The position numbers were made by a program, and so were the translations under genes. A DNA stretch of 49,713 nucleotides from positions 1 through 49,713 of the forward strand of contig NZ_QQRU01000007.1 in the NCBI RefSeq assembly GCF_003428885.1, given 5' to 3'. The DNA comes from Streptococcus sp. LQJ-218 (GTDB lineage: Bacteria; Bacillota; Bacilli; Lactobacillales; Streptococcaceae). Below the pieces are notes generated by a model. It saw nothing but the letters and a program-made list of their open reading frames with translations. It had not been told where the DNA came from and did no database searches. Within the stretch, counting starts at the first letter, position 1. The number at the start of each line of letters is the position of its first letter. Below are positions 37,091 through 47,023 of the stretch, piece by piece.

Positions 37091-38095
37091 ATGAAAGAGA
37101 TTATTGAAAAACTAGCAAAATTTGAGAATTTATCAGGTGTGGAAATGACGGATGTCATTGAGCGTATCGTAACTGGACGTGTAACAGAGGCACAGATTGC
37201 TTCTCTCCTCTTAGCTCTTAAGATGAAGGGAGAAACACCTGAAGAACGTACAGCTATTGCCCAAGTCATGAGAGGCCATGCCCAACACATTCCAACTGAA
37301 ATTCACGATGCCATGGATAACTGTGGTACAGGTGGAGACAAATCCTTCAGTTTTAATATTTCCACAACTGCAGCCTTTGTCTTGGCTGGTGGTGGTGTTC
37401 ATATGGCAAAACACGGTAACCGCTCCATTTCTTCTAAATCTGGTTCTGCAGATGTCCTCGAAGTTTTGGGCATCAACCTAGACCTCAAACCAGCTGAACT
37501 AGGTAAGGTATTTGACCAAACAGGAATCGTCTTTCTCTTTGCCAAAAACATGCATCCAGCTATGAAATACATCATGCCAGCTCGTTTGGAATTGGGAATT
37601 CCAACGATTATGAACTTGACTGGTCCTCTGATTCACCCAATGGCCTTGGAAACACAGTTGCTTGGGATTAGTCGTCCAGAGCTGCTAGAAAGTACAGCTC
37701 AGGTTTTGAAAAATATGGGTCGCAAACGTGCCATTGTAGTAGCTGGGCCAGAAGGATTGGATGAAGCTGGTTTGAATGGAACAACCAAGATTGCTCTTCT
37801 TGAAAATGCAGAAATCACTTTGTCAAGCTTCACTCCAGAAGATCTGGGGATGGAAGGCTACGCTATCGAAGATATTCGTGGAGGCAATGCTCAGGAAAAT
37901 GCAGAAATTTTGCTCAGCGTTCTGAAAAATGAACCAAGTCCATTCTTGGAAACGACAGTTTTAAATGCTGGTCTTGGTTTCTATGCCAATGGTAAGGCAG
38001 ATAGTATCAAGGAAGGAGTTGAATTGGCACGTCAAGTGATTGCTAGTGGTAAGGCCCTTGAAAAACTCAGACTATTACAGGAGTACCAAAAATGA
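37091..38095 (+). CDS. trpD: anthranilate phosphoribosyltransferase
   Basis: 334 residues, standard length. Motifs: [17 protein letters not shown] (PRPP/Mg loop), [27 protein letters not shown]. Joins anthranilate to PRPP. Starts 10 bases after trpG; stop overlaps the trpC start by 4 bases. Confidence 0.97.
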   Translation: MKEIIEKLAKFENLSGVEMTDVIERIVTGRVTEAQIASLLLALKMKGETPEERTAIAQVMRGHAQHIPTEIHDAMDNCGTGGDKSFSFNISTTAAFVLAGGGVHMAKHGNRSISSKSGSADVLEVLGINLDLKPAELGKVFDQTGIVFLFAKNMHPAMKYIMPARLELGIPTIMNLTGPLIHPMALETQLLGISRPELLESTAQVLKNMGRKRAIVVAGPEGLDEAGLNGTTKIALLENAEITLSSFTPEDLGMEGYAIEDIRGGNAQENAEILLSVLKNEPSPFLETTVLNAGLGFYANGKADSIKEGVELARQVIASGKALEKLRLLQEYQK

Positions 38096-38859
38096 GTCAG
38101 GAATTTTTAGCACGAATCTTGGAGCAGAAGGCATGTGAGGTCGAGCAGATGGAGCTGGAGGAAATCCAGCCCCTGCGCCAGACCTATCGCTTGGCTGACT
38201 ATCTAAAACAACACCAAGACCGTTTACAGGTAATCGCTGAAGTTAAGAAGGCAAGCCCAAGTCTGGGAGATATCAACCTCGATGTGGATATTGTGCAACA
38301 GGCCCAAACTTATGAAGAAAACGGAGCAGTGATGATTTCTGTTCTGACAGATGAGGTTTTCTTTAAAGGGCATTTGGATTATCTACGGGAGATTTCCAGT
38401 CAGGTAAACATTCCAACGCTTAACAAGGACTTTATCATCGATGAAAAGCAAATCATCCGAGCACGCAATGCAGGTGCGACAGTCATCTTGCTCATTGTGG
38501 CTGCCTTGTTCGAAGAGCGCCTCAAGGAACTTTACGACTATGCGACAGAGCTTGGTCTGGAAGTCTTGGTAGAGACTCACAATCTAGCTGAACTGGAAGT
38601 GGCTCATAAACTTGGAGCTCAAATTATCGGGGTTAATAACCGCAATTTGAAAACCTTTGAAGTTGATTTACAGACTAGCGTAGACTTGGCACAATACTTC
38701 AAGGACGATTGCTTCTACATTTCTGAATCTGCCATTTTCACAGGGCAGGATGCAGAGCGAGTAGCACCATACTTTAACGGCATTTTAGTAGGAACGGCTC
38801 TCATGCAGGCAGAAGATGTAGCCCAGAGAATCAAGGAGTTGCAGATTGACAAAGGTTAA
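38092..38859 (+). CDS. trpC: indole-3-glycerol phosphate synthase
   Basis: 255 residues, single-function TIM barrel. [15 protein letters not shown] carries the catalytic Lys; [34 protein letters not shown] and [13 protein letters not shown] follow in order. Not fused to trpF as in enterobacteria. Overlaps trpF by 14 bases. Confidence 0.97.
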   Translation: MSQEFLARILEQKACEVEQMELEEIQPLRQTYRLADYLKQHQDRLQVIAEVKKASPSLGDINLDVDIVQQAQTYEENGAVMISVLTDEVFFKGHLDYLREISSQVNIPTLNKDFIIDEKQIIRARNAGATVILLIVAALFEERLKELYDYATELGLEVLVETHNLAELEVAHKLGAQIIGVNNRNLKTFEVDLQTSVDLAQYFKDDCFYISESAIFTGQDAERVAPYFNGILVGTALMQAEDVAQRIKELQIDKG

Positions 38860-39445
38860 AATTTGCGGACTATCGACCAAGGAAGCGGTGGAAACAGCCG
38901 TTTCAGCAGGAGCGGACTACATCGGTTTTGTCTTTGCACCTAGTAAAAGACAGGTGACTTTGGATCAGGCTTCCGCGTTAGCTGAAATCATTCCTGCAGA
39001 TGTCAAAAAGGTTGGGGTATTTGTTTCACCAAGTCGGGCAGAACTGCTAGAAGCGATTGACAAAGTTGGTTTAGACTTGATTCAAGTTCACGGTCAGGTA
39101 GTGGATGATGTGTTTGAGGATTTGCCTTGTGCCAGCATTCAGGCTGTGCAGGTGGATGGAGAGGGGCATGTCCCCAATTCTCAGGCAGATTATCTACTCT
39201 TTGATGCACCTGTCGCTGGGAGTGGCCAAACCTTTGACTGGGGGCAACTGGATACGATTGGATTAACTCAGCCCTTCTTTATCGCAGGTGGGCTTAATGA
39301 AGACAATGTCGTAAAAGCAATTCAACACTTTACTCCCTATGCAGTAGATGTATCAAGCGGAGTGGAGACAGATGGACAAAAAGATCATAAAAAGATTAGA
39401 AGATTTATAGAGAGGGTAAAACATGGCATATCAGGAACCAAATAA
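38846..39445 (+). CDS. trpF: phosphoribosylanthranilate isomerase
   Basis: 199 residues from a TTG start at 38846 with AAGGAG upstream, within the end of trpC. Motifs: [13 protein letters not shown] (catalytic Cys), [49 protein letters not shown]. The rare start and overlap suggest re-initiation and a set ratio to TrpC. Overlaps trpB by 23 bases. Confidence 0.96.
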   Translation: MTKVKICGLSTKEAVETAVSAGADYIGFVFAPSKRQVTLDQASALAEIIPADVKKVGVFVSPSRAELLEAIDKVGLDLIQVHGQVVDDVFEDLPCASIQAVQVDGEGHVPNSQADYLLFDAPVAGSGQTFDWGQLDTIGLTQPFFIAGGLNEDNVVKAIQHFTPYAVDVSSGVETDGQKDHKKIRRFIERVKHGISGTK

Positions 39446-40646
39446 AGATGGATTTTACGGAAAATTCGGAGGACGTTTCGTCCCAGAAACATTAATGACA
39501 GCAGTTTTGGAGTTGGAGAAGGCCTATCGTGAAAGTCAGGCAGACCCAAGTTTTCAAGAGGAATTAAACCAACTTTTGCGCCAGTATGTGGGACGTGAAA
39601 CTCCTCTTTACTACGCAAAAAATTTGACCCAGCATATCGGCGGAGCCAAGATTTATCTTAAACGTGAAGACCTTAACCATACAGGGGCTCACAAGATTAA
39701 CAATGCCTTGGGACAAGTTTTGCTTGCCAAACGCATGGATAAAAAGAAAATTATCGCTGAAACAGGTGCCGGTCAGCACGGTGTGGCAACTGCAACAGCC
39801 GCGGCTCTCTTTAACATGGAATGTACCATTTACATGGGTGAAGAAGATGTCAAACGCCAAGCCCTCAATGTCTTCCGTATGGAGCTTTTGGGAGCCAAGG
39901 TTGAGGCAGTGACAGACGGTTCGCGCGTGCTCAAGGATGCGGTCAATGCAGCCCTTCGTTCTTGGGTGGCTAATATCGATGATACCCACTATATCCTTGG
40001 TTCTGCCTTGGGACCTCATCCATTCCCAGAAATCGTTCGTGACTTCCAAAGTGTTATTGGTCGAGAGGCTAAACTACAGTACCGTGATTTGACAGGTCAA
40101 AATCTGCCAGATGCCTTAGTAGCCTGTGTTGGTGGTGGTTCTAATGCCATTGGTCTCTTCCATCCATTTGTGGAAGATGAGTCTGTAGCCATGTATGGAG
40201 CTGAAGCAGCAGGACTTGGTGTGGATACGGAGCACCATGCAGCTACCTTGACCAAGGGTCGTCCAGGTGTTCTTCACGGTTCCCTCATGGATGTGCTTCA
40301 AGATGCTCATGGTCAAATTCTTGAAGCCTTCTCTATCTCAGCAGGTTTGGACTATCCTGGTATCGGTCCAGAGCATTCTCATTACCACGATATCAAGCGT
40401 GCAACTTATGTGCCAGTGACAGATGAGGAAGCCTTGGAAGGATTCCAACTCTTGTCTCGTGTGGAAGGGATTATCCCAGCCTTGGAATCTAGCCATGCCA
40501 TTGCCTTCGCAGTGAAATTAGCCAAAGAACTGGGTCCAGACAAATCCATGATTGTTTGTCTATCAGGTCGTGGGGACAAGGATGTGGTTCAAGTCAAAGA
40601 CCGCTTGGAAGCAGATGCAGCAAAGAAGGGAGAAGCTCATGCCTAA
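39423..40646 (+). CDS. trpB: tryptophan synthase beta chain (operon copy)
   Basis: 407 residues, TrpB1. PLP Lys91 in [10 protein letters not shown], catalytic Glu in [46 protein letters not shown]. Pairs with TrpA downstream (8-base overlap), converting indole plus serine to tryptophan. The region [16 protein letters not shown] keeps the usual loop, unlike the paralog at 33684. Confidence 0.97.
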   Translation: MAYQEPNKDGFYGKFGGRFVPETLMTAVLELEKAYRESQADPSFQEELNQLLRQYVGRETPLYYAKNLTQHIGGAKIYLKREDLNHTGAHKINNALGQVLLAKRMDKKKIIAETGAGQHGVATATAAALFNMECTIYMGEEDVKRQALNVFRMELLGAKVEAVTDGSRVLKDAVNAALRSWVANIDDTHYILGSALGPHPFPEIVRDFQSVIGREAKLQYRDLTGQNLPDALVACVGGGSNAIGLFHPFVEDESVAMYGAEAAGLGVDTEHHAATLTKGRPGVLHGSLMDVLQDAHGQILEAFSISAGLDYPGIGPEHSHYHDIKRATYVPVTDEEALEGFQLLSRVEGIIPALESSHAIAFAVKLAKELGPDKSMIVCLSGRGDKDVVQVKDRLEADAAKKGEAHA

Positions 40647-41415
40647 GACACTAACAGAAAAATTAAATGCTATAAAAGCAGCTGGAAAAGGAATTTTCGT
40701 TCCCTATATCATGGCTGGAGACCACGAGAAAGGTTTGGTTGGTCTTGCTGAAACAATCCACTTTTTAGAAGACTTGGGAGTCTCTGCCATTGAAGTGGGC
40801 ATTCCCTTTTCAGACCCGGTTGCAGATGGACCTGTTATCGAAGAGGCTGGCTTGCGCAGTCTAGCCCACGGGACCTCTACCCAGGCTTTGGTTGAAACCT
40901 TGAAAACCATTGAGACAGAGATTCCACTTGTCATCATGACCTATTTTAACCCCCTCTTTCAGTACGGTGTGGAGAACTTTGTCAAAGATTTGGCAGATAC
41001 AGCGGTTAAGGGTTTGATTATCCCAGACCTACCTCATGAGCATGCTAACTTTGTAGAACCATTTTTGGCAGATACAGACATTGCTTTGATTCCTTTAGTA
41101 AGCTTGACCACAGGGATTGAGCGCCAGAAAGAGTTGATTGAAGGGGCAGAAGGATTTGTCTATGCCGTTGCCATCAACGGGGTGACAGGGAAATCTGGCA
41201 ATTACCGTGCAGACTTGGACAAGCACTTGGCACAATTGCATCAAGTGGCTGACATCCCAGTCTTGACAGGTTTTGGCGTATCTAGTCAAGACGATTTAGA
41301 ACGCTTCAATGCGGTGTCAGATGGTGTTATTGTTGGTTCGAAAATTGTAAAAGCTCTCCACCAAGGAGAGCCGATTGAGGACTTCATCAAACAAGCAGTA
41401 GCTTACCAAAAATAA
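40639..41415 (+). CDS. trpA: tryptophan synthase alpha chain
   Basis: 258 residues from ATG 40639 (AAGGGAGAAG upstream); the frame stays open farther back inside trpB but without a ribosome site. Motifs: [31 protein letters not shown] with catalytic Glu and Asp, [29 protein letters not shown]. Cleaves indole-3-glycerol phosphate to indole for TrpB. Last gene; 3' end overlaps the convergent prepilin peptidase gene by 29 bases, with no separate terminator. Confidence 0.97.
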   Translation: MPKTLTEKLNAIKAAGKGIFVPYIMAGDHEKGLVGLAETIHFLEDLGVSAIEVGIPFSDPVADGPVIEEAGLRSLAHGTSTQALVETLKTIETEIPLVIMTYFNPLFQYGVENFVKDLADTAVKGLIIPDLPHEHANFVEPFLADTDIALIPLVSLTTGIERQKELIEGAEGFVYAVAINGVTGKSGNYRADLDKHLAQLHQVADIPVLTGFGVSSQDDLERFNAVSDGVIVGSKIVKALHQGEPIEDFIKQAVAYQK

Positions 41416-42046
41416 TTATACAAGCAGCGAGTAAGAGGAAAGGCACGAAAGGAAGTCTTTCCTTTTTCTTTTGCAGGAGAAAGGCTAGAATCCCTGTCGC
41501 AGAAGCAAATTGAATCAAGATGAGCAATTCGGTCGCACTAAAGACGAGAGAGCAGGAAGCTAAAAAGAGAAAATCCCCTGCGCCCATGCGGATATCGATA
41601 AAATGAGCCACAATTCCAAGAGCAAGGAAGAAAATCATGACCAGATTCCAACCGGAGCAGACCATTAGGAGTAGATGAAAGACAATCCAGACCAGTAAGG
41701 GATATTCCTGATGGCGAAAGTCGTAGATGCCCAAGGTCAAACCAGCAGTGATTAGGATGACTTGCTCCAAGGAAAGTAATTCCCAAGACCAAGCCAGAAA
41801 GAGGAGTCCTAAGCCTAGTTCAAAAAGGGCATACCAGACTGGATAAGGAGCCTTGCAGTAGCGACAGCGAAAGCGATTGAGCACCTGCGAGAGAATCGGA
41901 ATCAAATCTAAGGGACGTAAGCGAGTCTGACAGGAATCGCAGTGGCTAGCTGGACTGATAATGGATTGCTCTGGAAAACGGTCAATGACCAAACCAAGAA
42001 AGGAAGCGAGAATGCTCCCGACAAGAAAAAAATAAAAATCAATCAT
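41387..42046 (-). CDS. type IV prepilin peptidase (competence pilus processing)
   Basis: 219 residues, about seven membrane segments. Two Cys pairs of the cytoplasmic loop (CDSCQTRL and CRYCKAPYP), and the two catalytic Asp sites: [11 protein letters not shown] and MGAGDFLFL. This is the A24 aspartic peptidase that trims and methylates ComGC-type pilins; pneumococcus calls it CclA or PilD. Its 3' end overlaps trpA, and it is divergent from the acetyltransferase. Confidence 0.92.
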   Translation of the reverse strand: MIDFYFFLVGSILASFLGLVIDRFPEQSIISPASHCDSCQTRLRPLDLIPILSQVLNRFRCRYCKAPYPVWYALFELGLGLLFLAWSWELLSLEQVILITAGLTLGIYDFRHQEYPLLVWIVFHLLLMVCSGWNLVMIFFLALGIVAHFIDIRMGAGDFLFLASCSLVFSATELLILIQFASATGILAFLLQKKKERLPFVPFLLLAACIIIFGKLLLV

Positions 42047-42115
42047 ACTTATCTATTCGTAAAAAATGGGAGAAGTAGTATAATGGAGAAACATAGATAA
42101 GATGAGGAGGGAAAG

Positions 42116-42571
42116 ATGACAATTCGTTTTGAAGAAAAGGTGAGTATAGAAAATGCTCAGCTCGTATGCCAATGGTCCAACTCCCTTGGTAAATCCTTTC
42201 AAGAACAATGGATGGGAACAATGATTCCTTTTCCCTTGACCATTCAAGCCTTGCAAGAGTTGGAAGGAATCTTTTCAATCTTTGAAGGACAAGAGTTTGT
42301 CGGGCTTATCCAGAAAATCAGGCAAGAAGACAGCAATCTTCATATTGGAAGATTTTTTATCAATCCCCAGAAACAGGGGCAAGGCTTAGGTGGCCAGGCT
42401 TTAAGGAAATTTGTTAGTTTGGCTTTTAAAAATGGAGATATAGTTAGTATTTCTTTAAATGTCTACGAGGCAAATCAAAGAGCTTACAATCTTTACCAAA
42501 AAGAAGGTTTTGAGATCGTGGAAATCATTGAAGCACCAAAACGGAAATACATTATGAGAAAGTTGAGATAG
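42116..42571 (+). CDS. GNAT-family acetyltransferase
   Basis: 151 residues. The acetyl-CoA motif is HIGRFFINPQKQGQGLGGQALRKFVSLAF (residues ~80-108) with QGQGLGG as the phosphate loop, followed by NVYEANQRAYNLYQKEGFEIVE. The N-terminal part (FEEKVSIENAQLVCQWSNSLGKSF) is family-specific. -10 TATAAT at 42079-42084 and GAGGAGGG support the start. Acetyl acceptor unknown. Confidence 0.9.
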   Translation: MTIRFEEKVSIENAQLVCQWSNSLGKSFQEQWMGTMIPFPLTIQALQELEGIFSIFEGQEFVGLIQKIRQEDSNLHIGRFFINPQKQGQGLGGQALRKFVSLAFKNGDIVSISLNVYEANQRAYNLYQKEGFEIVEIIEAPKRKYIMRKLR

Positions 42572-42655
42572 AATGCAAAAAGTTTTGATTCCAAAGATAT
42601 TCTGAATAACAATTACTTTTGATACAGTTTCATATTTTGTTAGGTTTTTATAAAC

Positions 42656-42695
42656 AAAAAAAGAGAACGTTAGTGTACTGACGTTCTCTTTTTTT
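42656..42695. terminator. bidirectional terminator
   Basis: Stem AAAGAGAACGTTAGT / ACTGACGTTCTCTTT (one G:U) with A and T runs at its sides; serves the acetyltransferase on the plus strand and the csbD-like gene end on the minus strand. Confidence 0.92.
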
Positions 42696-42724
42696 GTTCT
42701 AAAATGATATATAAAGTGTAAACC

Positions 42725-42928
42725 TTATTTTTCTTCTTTATGAAGCATATTTTTGACACCTTCGATAGCACCTTCTACAGCGTCTTTGGCATCTTCAGCA
42801 ACTTCTTTTACTTTAGAAACAACTTTTTCAGTTGTTCCTTCTTTTTCCACTTTTTCATCACCGATGGCTTTTCCAACACCTTCTTTAATAGAACCTTTAG
42901 CTTGATTTAATTTTTCTTCTACTGACAT
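42725..42928 (-). CDS. CsbD-like general stress protein
   Basis: 67 residues, highly charged, lysine and glutamate rich, no signal or membrane segment. [20 protein letters not shown] and GDEKVEKEG match the CsbD family, which in Bacillus belongs to the sigma-B stress response. Last of a five-gene minus-strand cluster; 23 bases after the Gls24 gene. Confidence 0.88.
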   Translation of the reverse strand: MSVEEKLNQAKGSIKEGVGKAIGDEKVEKEGTTEKVVSKVKEVAEDAKDAVEGAIEGVKNMLHKEEK

Positions 42929-42951
42929 GATTAATTCTCCTTTTAATTAGA

Positions 42952-43560
42952 TTATTTTACGCGAGAGCTTTCTTGAGCTACTACACCAGTTGCTGCACTT
43001 TTAGCGTTTTCGAAACCTTCGCCAACTTTTTCTTGAACAGTAGCAACACCGCTACCAAGACCAGATTTTACTTTTTCAAATTGTTCTGAAGCAAATTCTC
43101 CAGTTGATTCAGCAACATCAGATACGCGGTCTTGAAGGCTTACTGAGTCCGCTTCGTATTGTTCTTTAGTTTTGATATCGATAACGTTTACGTTTACTTC
43201 AACAACTTCCAATTCAGTCATCTTGCTAACTTCAGCAACAACAACATCTTTGATTTGTTTGTATAGATCAGGAACATTCTTTTGGTATTCAACTACAACG
43301 TTAAGGTCAACAGCAACTTGTGACTTCCCAACTTCAACGTTAACTCCATTAGTTACATTATCAGAATTAACAATTTTGTCTTTTAAGTTAGAGAAGAAGC
43401 CACCGTCGATTTCCAAAAGACCTGAAATGTTTTCTAGAGATAGGCCGATGATTTTTTGAATTACTTTATCTTCATAAGTAAGTTCACCTTTAACATCTTG
43501 AGATACAGCAGTAGAATTTTTCTTTTCTACATTAACATTAGTGTTTTTTTCGTTTGACAT
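42952..43560 (-). CDS. Asp23/Gls24 family envelope stress protein
   Basis: 202 residues. The Asp23 core (LTYEDKVIQKIIGLSLENISGLLEIDG ... VDLNVVVEYQKNVPDLYKQIKDVV) covers ~residues 25-130; the tail (FASEQFEKVKSGLGSG, GFENAKSAATG) is amphipathic. In Staphylococcus Asp23 is held at the membrane by AmaP, whose homolog lies two genes upstream. Abundant stress- and virulence-linked protein. Confidence 0.92.
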   Translation of the reverse strand: MSNEKNTNVNVEKKNSTAVSQDVKGELTYEDKVIQKIIGLSLENISGLLEIDGGFFSNLKDKIVNSDNVTNGVNVEVGKSQVAVDLNVVVEYQKNVPDLYKQIKDVVVAEVSKMTELEVVEVNVNVIDIKTKEQYEADSVSLQDRVSDVAESTGEFASEQFEKVKSGLGSGVATVQEKVGEGFENAKSAATGVVAQESSRVK

Positions 43561-43617
43561 AGGAAACTCCTTTATTAAATTATTTATTATTTACTTATTT
43601 ATTTTCTATATAGATAG

Positions 43618-43788
43618 TTATTTGTCTATATAGTTGTTTTGGATATACAATCCAGCTGCTACTCCCAGTACTCCTAAAATTAAAACAAATATTGTTTTGA
43701 AGAAGCCAAAGGAGACAATCAAACAAGCGAGAAATACGCCTATTAGACCTGCTATAATTGGATATCGATACTGTTTAATCCATTCCAT
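43618..43788 (-). CDS. DUF2273-type small membrane protein
   Basis: 56 residues, MEWIKQYRYPIIAGLIGVFL then ACLIVSFGFFKTIFVLILGV and a tail ending NNYIDK. Two membrane helices joined by a short SFGFFKT turn, the DUF2273 pattern found between amaP and asp23-like genes in Gram-positives. Start ATG 43788 has GGAAGTAAG upstream and lies 11 bases after the amaP-like stop. Short enough to be missed by automatic annotation. Confidence 0.85.
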   Translation of the reverse strand: MEWIKQYRYPIIAGLIGVFLACLIVSFGFFKTIFVLILGVLGVAAGLYIQNNYIDK

Positions 43789-43799
43789 TTCTTACTTCC

Positions 43800-44372
43800 T
43801 TACTTTACTCGACTAGCAGTTTTTTTCTTTTGAGGTTTTGGTTTAGGCTGGTAGTCTTTTACTATAACTTCTAGTTTAACCTGACGCTCAATACCAAAGA
43901 ATTGCTTCAATCCATTAGCTATTTCATTTTGAATTAGCTGGCATCTGTTAGCGATATTATCTGAAGGAATAACTTTACCTTCTACTTTAACGAAACATTT
44001 ATTTCTTCGTAAATTTACATGGACAGTTGGATTTTTGATGAATTCATGATCGCTGACCAAACTTCTAACAAAACCTTCGATTGCTGAATTCTTTAATTTC
44101 AATGTATCGTTTTTAGTTTCAAGTTGAATTTCCAAATGACGTTTAGGATAAAACAACACAACTAACATTGATAACAAAACTAAAGTTGATAGAGCCACTA
44201 TCCCCCAGAATACATATCTAGAGAGATAGAATTCAACGAAATGATTCTGTCTCCAGCTAAATAGCTGAATGCCTAGATCACTAACTTGATGATAATCTAT
44301 CAAAACAGGAAGGAAAATTGTCAAGATTAAAATACAGAAAATAATTAAAAATATTTTCTTTGTTTTTGACAT
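43800..44372 (-). CDS. AmaP-like alkaline shock membrane anchor
   Basis: 190 residues from ATG 44372 (GAAAGGATT upstream); a TTG six bases earlier is less likely. Two N-terminal membrane segments (IFLIIFCILILTIFLPVLI and VFWGIVALSTLVLLSMLVVLF), then a cytoplasmic domain with ALP repeat features (HVNLRRNKCFVKVEGKVIP) and a basic tail (PKPKPQKKKTASRVK). The tail ends in SRVK, as does the Gls24 protein encoded downstream (ESSRVK). Expected to recruit Gls24 to the membrane. Confidence 0.85.
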   Translation of the reverse strand: MSKTKKIFLIIFCILILTIFLPVLIDYHQVSDLGIQLFSWRQNHFVEFYLSRYVFWGIVALSTLVLLSMLVVLFYPKRHLEIQLETKNDTLKLKNSAIEGFVRSLVSDHEFIKNPTVHVNLRRNKCFVKVEGKVIPSDNIANRCQLIQNEIANGLKQFFGIERQVKLEVIVKDYQPKPKPQKKKTASRVK

Positions 44373-44447
44373 ATACAATCCTTTCGATTTAACATTAAAC
44401 TATTTTTACCTGTCTAATTATTTAAAAATAGTTTATTCTACAAGTAA

Positions 44448-44684
44448 TTATTTTTTACCTGTAAAGAATGATACTATAGTAACAACAATTGCTGCTCCTG
44501 CAATAGATGGAATCAAAGCCATTCCAGCTATTGATGGGCCCCAACTACCTAAGAGGGATTGTCCTACAGATGATCCGACTAAACCAGCGAATACATTTGC
44601 GACTATTCCCATAGAACTATCTTTCTTAGTGATTCTACCTGCCAAGAGCCCAATAAGACCTCCAGCAATAATTGACCACAACAT
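44448..44684 (-). CDS. GlsB/YeaQ/YmgE transglycosylase-associated membrane protein
   Basis: 78 residues, three glycine-rich membrane segments (IIAGGLIGLLAGRITKK, GIVANVFAGLVGSSVG, IPSIAGAAIVVTIVSF). The family name does not imply enzyme activity. First gene of the stress cluster and divergent from the Mga-like regulator; in pneumococcus R6 the corresponding operon (spr1623-1626) is activated by MgaSpn from this intergenic region. Confidence 0.88.
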   Translation of the reverse strand: MLWSIIAGGLIGLLAGRITKKDSSMGIVANVFAGLVGSSVGQSLLGSWGPSIAGMALIPSIAGAAIVVTIVSFFTGKK

Positions 44685-44969
44685 TGCCTACCCTCCTTTA
44701 TTATTTTAATATCAAAAAATCAATTATTTTGGTTATTGCCATTATATAATTTTAAAAACCAAAAATATAGTGTTTCGACTTGAATTTGATTCTGTATTCA
44801 CGCCCTCAATAGACGGTAAAATAAAAAAATTGTTTATATATTTCCTGTTTCGTGTTATTATACGAAATAAAGGATCTTAATAAAAGTCGTTATAGTATGC
44901 TATAGCTAGTCTGTATGGTATAATTGCAAGAGGTAAAATTTGATAATTTATAAAGAGAGAAAGATATTC
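44685..44969. promoter_or_regulatory. divergent promoter region, stress cluster and mga
   Basis: 285 AT-rich bases with no gene. On the plus strand an extended -10 (TGG-TATAAT, 44916-44924) likely serves the regulator. A dyad TATAG-TATG-CTATA lies at 44891-44904. In R6, MgaSpn binds AT-rich, bendable DNA between the two genes rather than a fixed sequence and activates the leftward promoter; this region has the same arrangement. Confidence 0.65.
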
Positions 44970-46448
44970 ATGAGAGATTTATTATCTAAAAAAAGTCATA
45001 GGCAATTAGAATTATTAGAATTATTATTTGAACATAAACGATGGTTTCATCGTTCTGAATTAGCAGAGTTACTAAATTGTACAGAACGAGCAGTCAAAGA
45101 TGATCTATCCCATGTTAAATCTGCTTTTCCTGACTTGATTTTTCATTCTTCTACTAATGGTATACGCATTATTAATACCGATGATAGTGATATTGAAATG
45201 GTTTACCATCATTTCTTTAAGCATTCAACTCATTTTTCGATTTTAGAATTTATCTTCTTTAATGAAGGTTGTCAAGCTGAGAGTATTTGTAAAGAATTTT
45301 ATATCAGTTCATCTACGCTCTATCGTATTATTAGCCAAATCAATAAAGTGATTAGAAAGCAATTTCAATTTGAAATCAGTCTGACTCCTGTTCAAATTGT
45401 TGGAAATGAGAGAGACATTCGTTACTTTTTTGCACAATATTTTTCAGAAAAATATTATTTTCTAGAATGGCCATTTGAAAATTTTTCATCAGAGCCCTTG
45501 TCACAACTGTTAGAATTGGTTTATAAGGAAACAAGCTTTCCAATGAATTTGTCAACTCATAGGATGCTGAAGTTGCTCCTAGTTACGAACCTGTATAGAA
45601 TAAAGTTTGGTCATTTTATGGAAGTAGAGAAAGACTCTTTTAATGATCAAAGTTTGGATTTTTTGATGCAGGCAGAAAGCATAGAAGGTATTGCTCAGAG
45701 TTTTGAATCAGAATACAATATCTTGTTAGATGAAGAAGTGCTTTACCAATTATTTGTGTCTTACTTTCAAAAAATGTTTTTCATAGATGAAAGCCTCTTT
45801 TTGAAAGGCGTAAAAAAGGATAGCTATGTTGAAAAATCTTACCATCTATTGAGTGATTTTATCGATCAGATGGCAGTCAAGTATCAAATTGAGATTGAGA
45901 ATAAAGATAATCTGATTTGGCATCTGCATAATACCTCACATTTGCATCGTCAAGAGTTGTCCACTGAGTTTATTTTATTTGATCAAAAAGGGAATACAAT
46001 CAGGAACTTTCAAAATATTTTTCCTAAATTTGTTTCAGATGTAAAAAAAGAGCTTTCTCACTATTTAGAGACTCTTGAAGTTTGTTCTAGTTCAATGATG
46101 GTAAATCATCTATCTTATACCTTCATCACTCATACCAAACATTTGGTGCTTAATCTGCTACAAAATCAGCCAAAGCTGAAGGTTCTGGTCATGAGTAATT
46201 TTGATCAGTATCATGCAAAAACCGTTGCAGAGACACTTTCTTATTACTGTAGCAATAATTTTGAACTGGAAGTTTGGACTGAATTAGAGTTATCACTTGA
46301 TTCTCTAAAAGAATCACCTTACGACATCATCATTTCTAATTTTATTATTCCTCCTATTGAAAATAAGAGACTTATCTATTCAAATAATATAAACACGGTC
46401 TCACTCATATCTTTGTTAAATGCCATGATGTTTATTCGATTAGACTAG
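44970..46448 (+). CDS. mgaSpn: Mga-family global virulence regulator (MgaSpn ortholog)
   Basis: 492 residues from ATG 44970 (GAGAGAAAG upstream). N-terminal winged helix (HRQLELLELLFEHKRWFHRSELAELLNCTERAVKDDL) and a second HTH (AESICKEFYISSSTLYRIISQI), then PRD-like middle regions (residues ~170-390) and an EIIB-like C-terminal domain (LKVLVMSNFDQYHAKTVAETL). Near-identical in what I recall to R6 Spr1622. His residues in the PRD regions could be phosphorylated by the PTS. Divergent from and probably activating the stress cluster. Confidence 0.93.
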   Translation: MRDLLSKKSHRQLELLELLFEHKRWFHRSELAELLNCTERAVKDDLSHVKSAFPDLIFHSSTNGIRIINTDDSDIEMVYHHFFKHSTHFSILEFIFFNEGCQAESICKEFYISSSTLYRIISQINKVIRKQFQFEISLTPVQIVGNERDIRYFFAQYFSEKYYFLEWPFENFSSEPLSQLLELVYKETSFPMNLSTHRMLKLLLVTNLYRIKFGHFMEVEKDSFNDQSLDFLMQAESIEGIAQSFESEYNILLDEEVLYQLFVSYFQKMFFIDESLFLKGVKKDSYVEKSYHLLSDFIDQMAVKYQIEIENKDNLIWHLHNTSHLHRQELSTEFILFDQKGNTIRNFQNIFPKFVSDVKKELSHYLETLEVCSSSMMVNHLSYTFITHTKHLVLNLLQNQPKLKVLVMSNFDQYHAKTVAETLSYYCSNNFELEVWTELELSLDSLKESPYDIIISNFIIPPIENKRLIYSNNINTVSLISLLNAMMFIRLD

Positions 46449-46458
46449 TGAGTGAAAG

Positions 46459-46513
46459 AAGACCCCATCCATCTCTAGGGTAGATTTCCTATAGATAGGT
46501 GGAGTCTTTTTGA
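46459..46513 (+). terminator. terminator after mgaSpn
   Basis: A long imperfect stem (AAGACCCCATCCATCTCTAGG / CCTATAGATAGGTGGAGTCTT region) followed by TTTTT. It begins 11 bases after the mga stop. Between it and 46752 (about 240 AT-rich bases) I see no gene. Confidence 0.82.
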
Positions 46514-46752
46514 ATATTAAAAAAGCTTCATATGATTTATCATGAGAATTGAAAAATACTCATTAAATAGACTCATATGAAACAATTCATTTTTATCATT
46601 AGCAGAGTTACTAGTTTCATTCATTTTGGAACTTATTTAAAATAGTATATACCTAGAGGTAAGTATCTGAAGTTGAAAACGAAAGACCTTTTAATCTTTA
46701 CCAAAACACTTGAAACAGGATGTGTTACAGATTGAATCGAACCCTTTGTCTA

Positions 46753-47009
46753 TCATTGGTTGGCTATGAGAACACGAGTTAGGATACCATCTGCATCACT
46801 AAATTCCAACTCTCTTGAGTTTATCCATGTGATTGGCACCCCAACTTCAGGTGTACTCTGGTCAATGACGAGGAGGTCCTCTTTACTTGTAACCTCGATG
46901 ACATAGTAGGCTAGGCCTGGCAAGTCTTGCTGATGTTTGGCTAGACCTTTTCCGGATCACTCATTCATTGCCAAGTGACGAATTAATTTGTTGTAGTAAG
47001 ATATGACAT
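46753..47009 (-). pseudogene. decayed small protein gene, frameshift plus in-frame TGA
   Basis: An AAAAAAGGAG site precedes ATG at 47009, but that frame stops after MSYLTTTN. A different frame continues NKLIRHLAMNE, meets TGA at 46959-46957, then SGKGLAKHQQDLPGLAYYVIE, VTSKEDLLVIDQSTPEVGVP, ITWINSRELEFSDADGILTR and VLIANQ to the final TGA at 46755-46753. An intact gene would encode about 85 residues; the TGA sits where Trp (NEWSGKG) would be natural. Family unknown to me. Confidence 0.65.
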
Positions 47010-47023
47010 AATATTCTCCTTTT

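Noticed and set aside
39564..40049. A 161-codon antisense frame inside trpB
   Set aside because: Overlaps a fully conserved enzyme gene and has low-complexity Cys/His-rich shadow composition.
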